A DNA stretch of 64,000 nt from Ruminococcus sp. Its GTDB lineage: Bacteria; Bacillota; Clostridia; Oscillospirales; Ruminococcaceae. The notes under the pieces are model-generated. The model was not told the DNA's origin and did not search any database. It saw nothing but the letters and a program-made list of their open reading frames with translations. The position numbers and the translations under genes are program-made. Below are positions 38,607-47,871 of the stretch, piece by piece. How positions within the stretch are numbered: the stretch's first letter is position 1; each line of letters starts with the position of its first letter. The stretch spans positions 49,856 to 113,855 of the forward strand of contig JAIDCY010000148.1 in NCBI GenBank assembly GCA_029055625.1, in the 5' to 3' direction.

Positions 38607-39701
38607 TTATTTTCCGGAAAATTTCCGGTGACGGATACGGTTGATATTGCGTTCAAAATCTCCGCTGTTGATCCAGTCGGCGAGGAAGTATTGTTCAAGA
38701 ACTGGTACGGTACAGGAATAGAACCCTACTTTTTCCCTGTACATCGGGAGCAGGCATTGAGGAAGTAACATATATCCGGCACGTATCGAGGGTGCGATAG
38801 TCTTTGAGAACGTATTTATATAAATCACTTTGCCTTCAGGACACATTGAGAAAAGAGTTTCCGGAGCTGTACCGGTCAGGATAAATTCGGAATCGTAATC
38901 GTCTTCTATTATGTAAGCGTTTCTGATTTCCGCCCACTCTATATATTTTTTGCGACGTCCGGCGGAAGTAGTAATGTTGCTCGGAAAGCTGTTGAAGGGC
39001 GTAACGTGCAGTACGGTAGCCGGAGTGCGTGCGAGTTCGTCCGGAATAATACCCTCGCTGTCCATGGAAAGCATATCGCATACCGCACCGTTGGCGTTAT
39101 ATACGGCTTTTATCTTCTCGTAAGACGGATTTTCAAGGGCTATAATGCGTTCACGTCCTAACATCTGTATGCATATTCCGTAAAGATATTCCGCCCCCGA
39201 ACCTATTATAACCTGCTCCGGAGTGACGTTAATGTTTCTGCTCCGTAAGAGGTACAGACTTATTGCCTCCCGGAGTTCCGGACAGCCGTTGTATTCAGAT
39301 TTCATAAGTACCCTCTCGCCGTAATCTGACAGCACTTTCCGCATACGTCCGGCGAAAGCGGTAAAAGAAACGTCCGGTTTTACTGATACACTTTCCGTAC
39401 TTTTTACCGTATATTTTCCGGTACTCATACCCGACGGAAAATTTCTTTCCGGACTGTATGTTACATAATGTCCGCTTCGTTCTCGTGATTCGCAGTAATC
39501 CTCATCACACAGTACTGAATAGGCGTGTTCTATCGTAACGGTACTTACTCCGCAATCGAGGGCAAGCGAACGTTTTGACGGTAATTTTGTACCATACGGA
39601 AACGCTCCGGAAATAATCCTGTTTCTGAGCGTATTGTAAATCTGCATATATACAGGTTCGGGACTTTTGAAATCAATCGGGATATTCATAAAAAAAATCA
39701 C
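38607..39701 (-). CDS. MocR-family (GntR-HTH + aminotransferase-like) regulator, apparently C-terminally truncated
   Basis: wHTH (PSKRSLALDCGVSTVTIEHAYSVL) + PLP fold (AYIIEDDYDSEF, YINTFSKTIAPSIRAGYM); ends at NINRIRHRKFSGK*. Confidence 0.88.
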   Translation of the reverse strand: MIFFMNIPIDFKSPEPVYMQIYNTLRNRIISGAFPYGTKLPSKRSLALDCGVSTVTIEHAYSVLCDEDYCESRERSGHYVTYSPERNFPSGMSTGKYTVKSTESVSVKPDVSFTAFAGRMRKVLSDYGERVLMKSEYNGCPELREAISLYLLRSRNINVTPEQVIIGSGAEYLYGICIQMLGRERIIALENPSYEKIKAVYNANGAVCDMLSMDSEGIIPDELARTPATVLHVTPFNSFPSNITTSAGRRKKYIEWAEIRNAYIIEDDYDSEFILTGTAPETLFSMCPEGKVIYINTFSKTIAPSIRAGYMLLPQCLLPMYREKVGFYSCTVPVLEQYFLADWINSGDFERNINRIRHRKFSGK

Positions 39702-39750
39702 TCCTTACGGATATTTTAACATATATTTATTATTATGTCAAATCAAATAT

Positions 39751-39777
39751 CTCCCTGTAAAGTTATTTCACAGGGAG
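39751..39777 (-). terminator. Predicted hairpin/terminator downstream of the 39816..41264 gene
   Basis: CTCCCTGTaaagttatttcACAGGGAG. Confidence 0.6.
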
Positions 39778-39815
39778 ACTTTATAAGGAGGTTGAATATT
39801 GAAGATTTCTTTATA

Positions 39816-41264
39816 TCAGATACTGTAAAAGTGTTCCGTCACGCCGTTTGCCCATACGAAGTCAAACACCGATATTAAGGACTTACCGTTTACAGTTGCT
39901 TTTGCCGTTTCTCCGTTATCGAAGAAGAACATAATATCATTACCGTCCCGGTCGTAAGTGAACGTCACTTCCGGACTGTCGGCGATTTCGTAACTTCCGC
40001 TCCGTGTATTTTCGTGGAAAGTATATATTTTTTCATTATCCGTTCCGGAAGTCCGCCATATGCCCTCTATAGATACTTCAGGTTCTGCGAATACCGGCGT
40101 TTCCGTACTGAAAGTGTAAGTACCTTCAGGGAAAATTACGGCGAAATTTCCGGTATCAGTACTTCCGGAGACTGTACCTGTTTTCCAGCCGGTTTCATTG
40201 CCTGCATCACCATAAGAGAAATTGTTTTCCGTAAATGCATAACCCATAATTTTTTCCGTACCGGTTACAACGTTTCCGTATTTGTCGAAAGCGTATTCAG
40301 TAAGTGTGCCGTCGGGTCTGAACTCGAAGCCCATGTAATCGCCTGTACCGGCAATTTCCGCATAACGCATACCGTTTATATAAGTTTTCGGCGGTTCTGT
40401 AGTAACAGTAGTTGTTACCGGTAATGCTTCGGTAGAAGTTGTAGTGGTGGTTGTTGTAACCGAGGTAGTTGTAGTGGTTGTAGTGGTGGTGGTAGTTGTA
40501 GTGGTGGTTGTAGTCGTTGTCGTGATAGGTGGTTCAGTAACTTCTGTCTGTATTTCTTCGGGTTCGTTTTCAACCGTCTGTGCGTCGTCATATATAGTAG
40601 TTTCGGTAGTCGTGAAGATTTCCGTTACAGGCTGTATGGTAGTAGTGGTAGTAAGTACAGTTTCCGCTATAATTTCCTGTGATGCGGTGGTGGTGGTAGT
40701 CGTCATGCCGTATTGTATCGAGCCTTCATAGCCGTTCACGTTTGCATAGTCGAAACCACCGGCACGGTAGCCCTTATCTATATATGAACCCGATATTATT
40801 TCCGTAATCTGTTCAGGTTCTTCATATGAAGTTTCTATAAACTGCGGTGCGGATATATCAAAATCGCTGTCGTCATTCATGTTACGGTGTAGCAGTACAA
40901 CGCTTGATATACCTACAACCGCTATAAGCAGTACGGCTACTGAACCGGCGTATTTATGCCATGTAATACCTTTTTTGTAAGGTTCTGTACCGGAGACGGA
41001 TATTTCATCATTTGTTTCCGGATTCTGCGGAAATTCCGTATCTTCTTCCTCTTCTTCTCCGTAATCTTCCGGCAGTTCGTCGTAATCCTGTATGGGTTCA
41101 GCTTCTATGTCGTCGTCAGGAAATCCGCTTTTTCTCAGGGACTGTTTCAGAATACGTTTTTTGGAATTTTCGTCAAGAGCTTTATATTTTTCCGCTATTT
41201 CCTCAACGGTTTCATCGTCGAGACCGGTGAGATGTTCCATAAAATCTTTTTCGTTATCATTCAT
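39816..41264 (-). CDS. Membrane partner of ECF sigma factor with poly-Thr linker
   Basis: Starts 4 nt inside the sigma gene; cytoplasmic N-terminus, one TM (YAGSVAVLLIAVVGISSVVLL), Thr-rich linker, C-terminal beta-rich region. Confidence 0.75.
   Translation of the reverse strand: MNDNEKDFMEHLTGLDDETVEEIAEKYKALDENSKKRILKQSLRKSGFPDDDIEAEPIQDYDELPEDYGEEEEEDTEFPQNPETNDEISVSGTEPYKKGITWHKYAGSVAVLLIAVVGISSVVLLHRNMNDDSDFDISAPQFIETSYEEPEQITEIISGSYIDKGYRAGGFDYANVNGYEGSIQYGMTTTTTTASQEIIAETVLTTTTTIQPVTEIFTTTETTIYDDAQTVENEPEEIQTEVTEPPITTTTTTTTTTTTTTTTTTTTSVTTTTTTTSTEALPVTTTVTTEPPKTYINGMRYAEIAGTGDYMGFEFRPDGTLTEYAFDKYGNVVTGTEKIMGYAFTENNFSYGDAGNETGWKTGTVSGSTDTGNFAVIFPEGTYTFSTETPVFAEPEVSIEGIWRTSGTDNEKIYTFHENTRSGSYEIADSPEVTFTYDRDGNDIMFFFDNGETAKATVNGKSLISVFDFVWANGVTEHFYSI
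40430..40530 (-). repeat. Low-complexity Thr-codon tract
   Basis: Plus strand gttgtagtggtggttgtagtggt... encodes ~19 consecutive Thr on the minus strand. Confidence 0.9.
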
Positions 41265-41824
41265 AAATATTCACCATTTTTTTCAAGTATTGCCTTTATT
41301 TTTTTTCTGGCACGTATGCTTCTTTTCTGTACCGCTCCTGCTGTCATACCAAGTCGACCGGCAACCTCGCTGACTTTCTGATTATAGAAATACTGATATA
41401 TCAATATAGAACTGTCAGGCTCACCGAGTGAGCGGACTATTTCCCATAATTTTCTGTGAAAGATGTTTTTTTCCGCATCTTCTTCAGTGTTTCCGGCGGA
41501 AATAAGAGTAATATTTTCCTCGTCGGTATCAAGTGAAATGTTATTATGATGTGCAAGCCGTCTGAAAGCGTCGATAGCCCTGTATTTCGCAATGGTACTT
41601 ATGTAAGTTTTCAGACTTCCGTTTTCTGCGGAGAATTTACCGGCATTCCGGATAAACTCAACCATAATATCGCTTATACAGTCTTCAATGTCCTCACGTG
41701 TACCGATACCGCTAAGCTTGTTGAGAACTATAGCATATACGAGGTTACCGTAATTTTCAATAAGATATTCATAAGCATCTCTCGGAGAACTTGACAATAA
41801 CTGTTCCCATTCGGAATCGCTCAT
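41261..41824 (-). CDS. ECF-type RNA polymerase sigma factor
   Basis: sigma2 (DIEDCISDIMVEFIRNAGKF...AKYRAIDAFRRL) and sigma4 (YQYFYNQKVSEVAGRLGMTAGAVQKRSIRARKKIK). Confidence 0.93.
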   Translation of the reverse strand: MSDSEWEQLLSSSPRDAYEYLIENYGNLVYAIVLNKLSGIGTREDIEDCISDIMVEFIRNAGKFSAENGSLKTYISTIAKYRAIDAFRRLAHHNNISLDTDEENITLISAGNTEEDAEKNIFHRKLWEIVRSLGEPDSSILIYQYFYNQKVSEVAGRLGMTAGAVQKRSIRARKKIKAILEKNGEYL

Positions 41825-42073
41825 TGCTTCACCCCTGTAAATTTTTTCATATTCCGTATTTTTATATATACATTCGTTGTACTAATCAAAAAAAGGACAT
41901 ACAAAAAATAATTTTATTTTTTTTATTTTCTGACCTGTATATTATTCTACCATGTTTTCGGGTATCATGACAACATAAAACAATAAGTTTACAAAAAGTT
42001 CATAATTTAACCGTCACAAATTGACCGGAGCAGGTGTTATATTATACAGGACGTCCGAAAGAGGTGAAGTTAT

Positions 42074-42610
42074 ATGACACAGGAAGATAATGACAAGATA
42101 AAACTACTTTATGAGATATACGAGCAACCTATGTATCGTATCGCATATGCGGTACTGAAAAATTCCGGACTGGCGGAAGATGCGGTATCAGATGCATTTG
42201 TGCGGATAATCGGCAGGCTGAACCGTATAAAAGACCCATACAGTGAGAAGACAAAGGCGTATATAGTTAAAATAATAAAAAGTACGTCTGTGAACATCTA
42301 CAGGAAAAACAAGCGGATTATAAACCGTGAGACCGTGATAGACGATAAAGTATTGCAGATTTCCGATGTTTCGCAGAATACGGAAGAGAATGTAATAGAA
42401 CGCATAGAGAATCAGAACAGAAGAAATTTATTCAATAAACTCGACAATACAGACCGTACTATAATAAATCTGCGGTACGGTAATGACATGACGTGGAAAG
42501 AAGTTGCGGAACGCACGGATATGACGGAATCGACAGTACGCAAGAGATTTGAACGTGCGAAGAAGAAATTACTAAGTATGAAAGGGGATATGTCTGATGA
42601 AAAATCATAG
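42074..42610 (+). CDS. ECF-type RNA polymerase sigma factor
   Basis: LAEDAVSDAFVRIIGRLNRI; MTWKEVAERTDMTESTVRKRFERAKKKLL. Confidence 0.93.
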   Translation: MTQEDNDKIKLLYEIYEQPMYRIAYAVLKNSGLAEDAVSDAFVRIIGRLNRIKDPYSEKTKAYIVKIIKSTSVNIYRKNKRIINRETVIDDKVLQISDVSQNTEENVIERIENQNRRNLFNKLDNTDRTIINLRYGNDMTWKEVAERTDMTESTVRKRFERAKKKLLSMKGDMSDEKS

Positions 42611-45023
42611 ACTTCCGGATAAAGACGAGTGGGACAGAATAGTAAAAGAGGCGTTTTCGTCAGACGAGATACACACATTCTCCGGAGAATACAACATGAA
42701 AAAGTACCAGAATTTTCAGGTACGGAAAGGATTTACCATGAAAAGAAACAATCTGCTTATGAATCTGACGGTCATTGCAACGGCACTGGCAGTAGTAGCA
42801 GTCCCGACGGGGTTATACGTCGCCGGAAATATGACCGCTACAAAATCGAATACACAGTACGCACAGGGTGAGCAGGCGGAAAACGAACCGGCTTCACCGG
42901 TATCAGATGACAAAATCTATGATATTGAATACGGCTGGATACCGGACTATCTGAAACGTAATACAAACAACGAAACATATTTTTGTACTTTTGATAACGT
43001 CAACAGCCATATAAACAGTAATATAACTGTTAATTTTTATAAGAATACTAATGGTAAAGAAATTGAAATAGAAAGTGAAGCACCTATACGTGACACTTAC
43101 GAGACCGAAGACAAGACCATTAAAGTAGGATATTATGATAATTATATTGAAAATTCAACGGATACAAACCATGCAAATGATGGACGTAAGGCATCAGTAT
43201 GTTTTAAAAACAGTTCGTACCAGCTTATAGTATGGGCTACCGATGACATTACAAAGGACGATTTCCGGAAATTTCTTGAAAATATAAAACTTGTGCCGAC
43301 AGATACTGAAAAAGCATGGTTATATCCGGAAACAGATACCGGTGAGCAGGCAGAAGAAGATAATAACGTTTCAATTTCCGGTCATAATATTTATGATGTT
43401 GAATATGGCTGGTTGCCGGAGGGTATGGAATATCAGCCTGATGACCCCGATGGAAGAAAATTCAATGACAATGACGGCAAAAACAGACACCTTACACCTG
43501 AACTTATAAGAGTACCTTCTGGGGATATGTCTTTTGTTGAAGAATATCTTGTTACTCAAAATGACATAAATTTCACTGAAAAGACTACAGAATATCAGAC
43601 AGATGACAAGGATATTACTATAAGATACCGTGAAGACTATGAAGAAAATACAGATAATAATAATTTCGGACGTGTCGCAATAGTACATTTTAAAAATACT
43701 GAATGTGTGCTTATATTGTGGTGTACTGACAATATCACACAGGACGATTTAAGAAAAATTACGGAAAACGTTAAACTTGTTGAAAGCGATACCGGTGAGC
43801 AGGTTACGGAATCCGAATTTACCATATCCGACGGCAATGACGACGGACAAGTAAACGAGGGCATACAAGAATTTAAAGAGACAGACAGCAAACCGGCAGA
43901 AAATTACGACGGTACAATTTATGACGTTGAATACGGCTGGTTGCCGGAGGGTCTGGAATATCAGGACGAAGACAGCCCATACGGTGGAAAATTCCATAAC
44001 TGGATTACTAATGACGGTATGACACCGCAGTTTATCAAAGTCCCGGAGGGTATGACATTTTATGAAGATACCGGCAATCCGGAAATAGGAAATATAAAGA
44101 CTGAATTTCCTGCTTATGGGAAAACCGTAGCAATTTATGTCAGAGACACTTATAATCCTAATAATCCGGAACTTAATTTCGGACGTATAGCTTTCATCTA
44201 TTTTGACAATACGCCGTATGTTCTTACACTTTACGTAACCGACGGCATTTCAGAAGAAGATTTCAGAAAGATTATCACTGACGTTAAACTTGTACCGTCA
44301 GATACCGAAACGGCAAGTATATATAGTGGCAAGCCGGAGCAGGAAACGATAGAATTTGAATCAGGTTCTTATGAAGATTACGGCATAAAGGTAAATGCAA
44401 GTGAGATAGTACAGATTGACGAGGCAGTCGGCGAACAATTCCCTGATTTAGTGGGAAATATTTCAACTAAGATAAAAAGCGTAAGTTTCGGCGATAATTT
44501 CAACGGACTTAACACTGACTGTATAGGCGAACCGGCAGATTTCAGCCAGTATCTCAACGAAGACGGCAAACTTATTGAAAATGTACGTGAGTTCTATACC
44601 ACTAAAAACGGCAAGGAAGAAACAATCTGTTCTGACGATACAACAGTAAGCGTAATGACGGTAACAATCACCTACACAAACAACGACGATAAGCCGACTG
44701 CTGACGGTGGCTATTGCGTATTCCCGACTTTACAGACCATACATGACGGTTATTTCTATAATCCACACTTCTATAATATAATTGAAAAAGAAGCTATGCT
44801 TGAAGAAACAATTACGGATTATAAGGATAATTACTATAGAATCGCAGATTGTGCAGGATTTTCATTCAGCAGTCCGAATCAGGAACGCAGAAACGAAATT
44901 CATCTTGATGCCGGAGAATCTGCGGAAGTAACACTTGCATTTATCGTTGAAGATAATCTCCGTGACAATCTCTATCTCAGACTGAATGATAACGGTTTTG
45001 TTGATTTATCCAATTTAAAATAA
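42597..45023 (+). CDS. Sigma-associated membrane protein with three DUF4367-like repeats
   Basis: TM near N-terminus; repeats start YDIEYGWIPDYL, YDVEYGWLPEGMEYQ, YDVEYGWLPEGLEYQ. Confidence 0.82.
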   Translation: MKNHRLPDKDEWDRIVKEAFSSDEIHTFSGEYNMKKYQNFQVRKGFTMKRNNLLMNLTVIATALAVVAVPTGLYVAGNMTATKSNTQYAQGEQAENEPASPVSDDKIYDIEYGWIPDYLKRNTNNETYFCTFDNVNSHINSNITVNFYKNTNGKEIEIESEAPIRDTYETEDKTIKVGYYDNYIENSTDTNHANDGRKASVCFKNSSYQLIVWATDDITKDDFRKFLENIKLVPTDTEKAWLYPETDTGEQAEEDNNVSISGHNIYDVEYGWLPEGMEYQPDDPDGRKFNDNDGKNRHLTPELIRVPSGDMSFVEEYLVTQNDINFTEKTTEYQTDDKDITIRYREDYEENTDNNNFGRVAIVHFKNTECVLILWCTDNITQDDLRKITENVKLVESDTGEQVTESEFTISDGNDDGQVNEGIQEFKETDSKPAENYDGTIYDVEYGWLPEGLEYQDEDSPYGGKFHNWITNDGMTPQFIKVPEGMTFYEDTGNPEIGNIKTEFPAYGKTVAIYVRDTYNPNNPELNFGRIAFIYFDNTPYVLTLYVTDGISEEDFRKIITDVKLVPSDTETASIYSGKPEQETIEFESGSYEDYGIKVNASEIVQIDEAVGEQFPDLVGNISTKIKSVSFGDNFNGLNTDCIGEPADFSQYLNEDGKLIENVREFYTTKNGKEETICSDDTTVSVMTVTITYTNNDDKPTADGGYCVFPTLQTIHDGYFYNPHFYNIIEKEAMLEETITDYKDNYYRIADCAGFSFSSPNQERRNEIHLDAGESAEVTLAFIVEDNLRDNLYLRLNDNGFVDLSNLK

Positions 45024-45032
45024 CCTCCTTAT

Positions 45033-45070
45033 AAAAAAAGAAGCTCCCCGTAAAAAGGGAGTTTTCTTTT
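45033..45070 (-). terminator. Terminator between convergent genes
   Basis: aaaaaaagaaGCTCCCCgtaaaaaGGGAGttttctttt. Confidence 0.85.
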
Positions 45071-46412
45071 ATACTTTTAACTGTTTACGTGATACTTTTT
45101 TAACACACGAAACGCAAATTATCACACAGTAAGTTGTTGCGACAACCCACGCCACCTGGTCAGTATAGCATATAGCACCGAATCTGTATATCGGGACGAA
45201 TTTCCGGCTTACGATTATACGGGCGAACATCTCAAGAACGCCGGAAAATATAGCCAGTCCGGAGAAGCCTATACCCTGTACGCTCATACGGCACGCAAAG
45301 AGGATACCTAAAACCCAGTAGAAATAACCGACGCATTTCATATAGACACCGCACGCATCAAGTACCGCAGTTTCCGAACTGTCAAGGAACATCATTGACA
45401 AAGTACGTCCGCCGAAAATAAGCACGATACCGATTAAAATTCCGTAAACCGCATTTATTACCGTTCCCTGTACGATACCTTTTCTGACACGGTCTGTCTT
45501 TCCTGCTCCGAGGTTCTGACCGCAGAAAACCGATATACCAGTTGCCACCGCCTCAAACGGACACATTGCGAGCTGTTTTAGTTTGGAGGTTACCGCAAAC
45601 GCCGATATATAGACATCTTCAAGCGAATTGTTAGCGGACTGCATAACCATACTTCCGATAGCGGTAATCGAAAACTGTAAGCCCATAGGTACGCCCATAA
45701 TGAGAAGTTCTCTGAGTGCGTGTACGTTGAATCTGCAGATTTCCTTGTTCATACGGAGCAGGGGATATTTTTTCTGAATCACGATAAAGCACGCAATACC
45801 GCTACAAGCCTGCGCCATAACCGTTGCGATACCTGCACCCATACACCCTAACGGTATAACCATTATGAATACTAAATCGAGAATCACGTTAAGTACCGCA
45901 GAAACCGCAAGGAATATGAAAGGCGTTTTGCTGTCGCCGATAGCACGTAACATACTGGAAAGCAGATTATAGAAAAATGTGAAAGGTATTCCGGCGAGTA
46001 TCACGAAAAGATAATTATACGCATCTTTGTAGATGTTTCCGGAAATACTCAGAATATCGATAATTTTTCCGCACATCAGGCACGTAACGGTAGTAAGTAT
46101 GACGGAAAAAATCACGGACAGCAGATATGAATGAAAAATGGTACTCCGTAATCTTTCGGGCTGTTCCGCACCGAAGTACTTAGCCATAGGGATTCCGAAT
46201 CCTGAACACGTACCGATACAGAAACCGAGTACCAGAAACTGCACACTGCTTGAAGCCCCGACAGCTCCTAACGCATCCGCACCGAGTACACGACCTACTA
46301 TAGTAGCATCAATCAGATTGTAAGCCTGTTGTAAGAGACTTCCGAGCAGTAACGGCAACGAAAATCCCAGTATCAGTTTAACCGGATTTCCTGAAGTCAT
46401 GGATTTTGTCAT
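45069..46412 (-). CDS. MATE-family efflux transporter
   Basis: SLPLLLGSLLQQAYNLIDATIVGRVLGADALGAVGASSSVQFLVLGF. Confidence 0.95.
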   Translation of the reverse strand: MTKSMTSGNPVKLILGFSLPLLLGSLLQQAYNLIDATIVGRVLGADALGAVGASSSVQFLVLGFCIGTCSGFGIPMAKYFGAEQPERLRSTIFHSYLLSVIFSVILTTVTCLMCGKIIDILSISGNIYKDAYNYLFVILAGIPFTFFYNLLSSMLRAIGDSKTPFIFLAVSAVLNVILDLVFIMVIPLGCMGAGIATVMAQACSGIACFIVIQKKYPLLRMNKEICRFNVHALRELLIMGVPMGLQFSITAIGSMVMQSANNSLEDVYISAFAVTSKLKQLAMCPFEAVATGISVFCGQNLGAGKTDRVRKGIVQGTVINAVYGILIGIVLIFGGRTLSMMFLDSSETAVLDACGVYMKCVGYFYWVLGILFACRMSVQGIGFSGLAIFSGVLEMFARIIVSRKFVPIYRFGAICYTDQVAWVVATTYCVIICVSCVKKVSRKQLKV

Positions 46413-46489
46413 GATAAATCACTCCTTTGCGATTAGCATTCTATCACTTTTTTCAGGAGATGTCAATAATTTTCTGGAAAAATTTCCGA

Positions 46490-46522
46490 CAAAAAAAGGA
46501 CTGTTTAAAGTCCCTTTTTTTA
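46490..46522 (-). terminator. Intrinsic terminator
   Basis: aaaaaaaGGACtgtttaaaGTCCctttttt. Confidence 0.8.
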
Positions 46523-46540
46523 TGTAAAATATTGTATAGT

Positions 46541-46796
46541 CCGGTGACGGATAAAAATTTATAGGTCACCTCTGATTTTGACGATATATAGCCACAAAAC
46601 GCCGTTTTCACTTTTGAAGGTGACCTATATGACCTGTTTTATAAAACCTTTTTTAAATTTTTTATTCTATACGAAAGGAATTTATAATAGCTGATTATAG
46701 GTCACCTTTATCGGGGATAAAGTGAATTTTTTACGATATATAGCCACAAACTGCCGGTGACGGATAAAAATTTATGAGTCACCATCCGTCACCTGA
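46541..46796. repeat. Cluster of GGTGAC/GTCACC dyads with two duplicated boxes
   Basis: 30-nt box CCGGTGACGGATAAAAATTTATRRGTCACC at 46541-46570 and 46754-46783 (28/30); 18-nt ACGATATATAGCCACAAA at 46581-46598 and 46733-46750 (identical). Confidence 0.9.
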
Positions 46797-46802
46797 AAGT
46801 AA

Positions 46803-47756
46803 TTAAAGATTGAGACCGTTGAAGCTGTCGTCAAGAATAGTTTTAGAGTTCTGGAATTTTTCCTTTTCCTCGTTGGTAAGCGAGAGTTCGACAATTTCCT
46901 TTACACCGTTTCTGCCTATGATGCACGGTACACCGATAAATACATTTTTACTGTCGTATTCACCGCAGAGTTTGGCGGATACGGTAAGTACGCTGTTTTC
47001 GTCGCCGAGAATAGCCTTGATGATACGGGTTATAGCCATACCGATACCGTAATAAGTGGCACGTTTTGCCTTGATAATCTTGTATGCAGATGTTCTGACC
47101 TGTTCTTCGATTGACTGCATATCTTCGATTTTGTAATCATTTTTTTCATCTGCGAGAATTTCCGATACAGATTTTGTTGCAAGCATAACCTGAGAGAACG
47201 GCACAAATTCACTGTCACCATGTTCACCGATTACGTATGCGTGAATGTTTTTCGGGTCAACGGTGAAGTAGTCGCCGAGTAAGTAACGGAGACGTGCGGT
47301 ATCAAGAGATGTACCAGTACCGATAACCCTTGACGCTCCGAAGCGTGAGAGTTCGTAAGTAACACGTGTCATAATATCGACGGGATTAGTTGCGACAAGG
47401 AAAATGCCGTCAAAACCGGACTTTACAACCGGTGAGATGATAGAGCGGAAAACTTCCGTATTACGCTGGAGCAGGTCAAGACGGGTTTCGCCCTCACGCT
47501 GTGCGACACCTGCCGCTATTACTACTATGTCGGCATCTTTACAGTCTTTGTAATCTCCGGCGTATATCCGCATATTCGACTTTGCAAATGCGAGACCATG
47601 GTTTAAGTCCATAGCCTCACCGTTAGCACGTTCTTTGTTTACGTCGATAAGAACGAGTTCGTTACAGATACCGCCCTGATTTACGAGGGCATAGGCGAAA
47701 CTCATACCAACCATACCAGTACCGATAAGAACGACTTTTCTTTTATCAGTATTCAT
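46803..47756 (-). CDS. ldh: L-lactate dehydrogenase
   Basis: RKVVLIGTGMVGMSFAYALVNQG, VIGTGTSLDTARLRYLL, GEHGDSEFVPFS. Confidence 0.97.
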   Translation of the reverse strand: MNTDKRKVVLIGTGMVGMSFAYALVNQGGICNELVLIDVNKERANGEAMDLNHGLAFAKSNMRIYAGDYKDCKDADIVVIAAGVAQREGETRLDLLQRNTEVFRSIISPVVKSGFDGIFLVATNPVDIMTRVTYELSRFGASRVIGTGTSLDTARLRYLLGDYFTVDPKNIHAYVIGEHGDSEFVPFSQVMLATKSVSEILADEKNDYKIEDMQSIEEQVRTSAYKIIKAKRATYYGIGMAITRIIKAILGDENSVLTVSAKLCGEYDSKNVFIGVPCIIGRNGVKEIVELSLTNEEKEKFQNSKTILDDSFNGLNL

Positions 47757-47818
47757 AAAAAAACCTCCGGTCATATAGATAATTAAGAATTAAGAATGCA
47801 TAATTAAGAATTAATTCA

Positions 47819-47871
47819 ATTATACAGTATAAATTTTACTTTGTCAAGAGGTTTTTTCAATTAATAATTAT
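47819..47871 (-). promoter_or_regulatory. ldh promoter with A-tract upstream block shared with the asd promoter
   Basis: Minus strand TAATTATTAATTGAAAAAACCTCTTGACA-N17-TATAAT. Confidence 0.8.

Noticed and set aside
40430-40530. GTTGTAGTGGTG-rich tract as a non-coding satellite
   Set aside because: Explained as Thr codons of a linker in the minus-strand protein
40444-40731. Plus-strand ORF of almost pure Val (95 aa)
   Set aside because: Antisense shadow of the Thr-rich linker of the minus-strand membrane protein; no ribosome-binding site context
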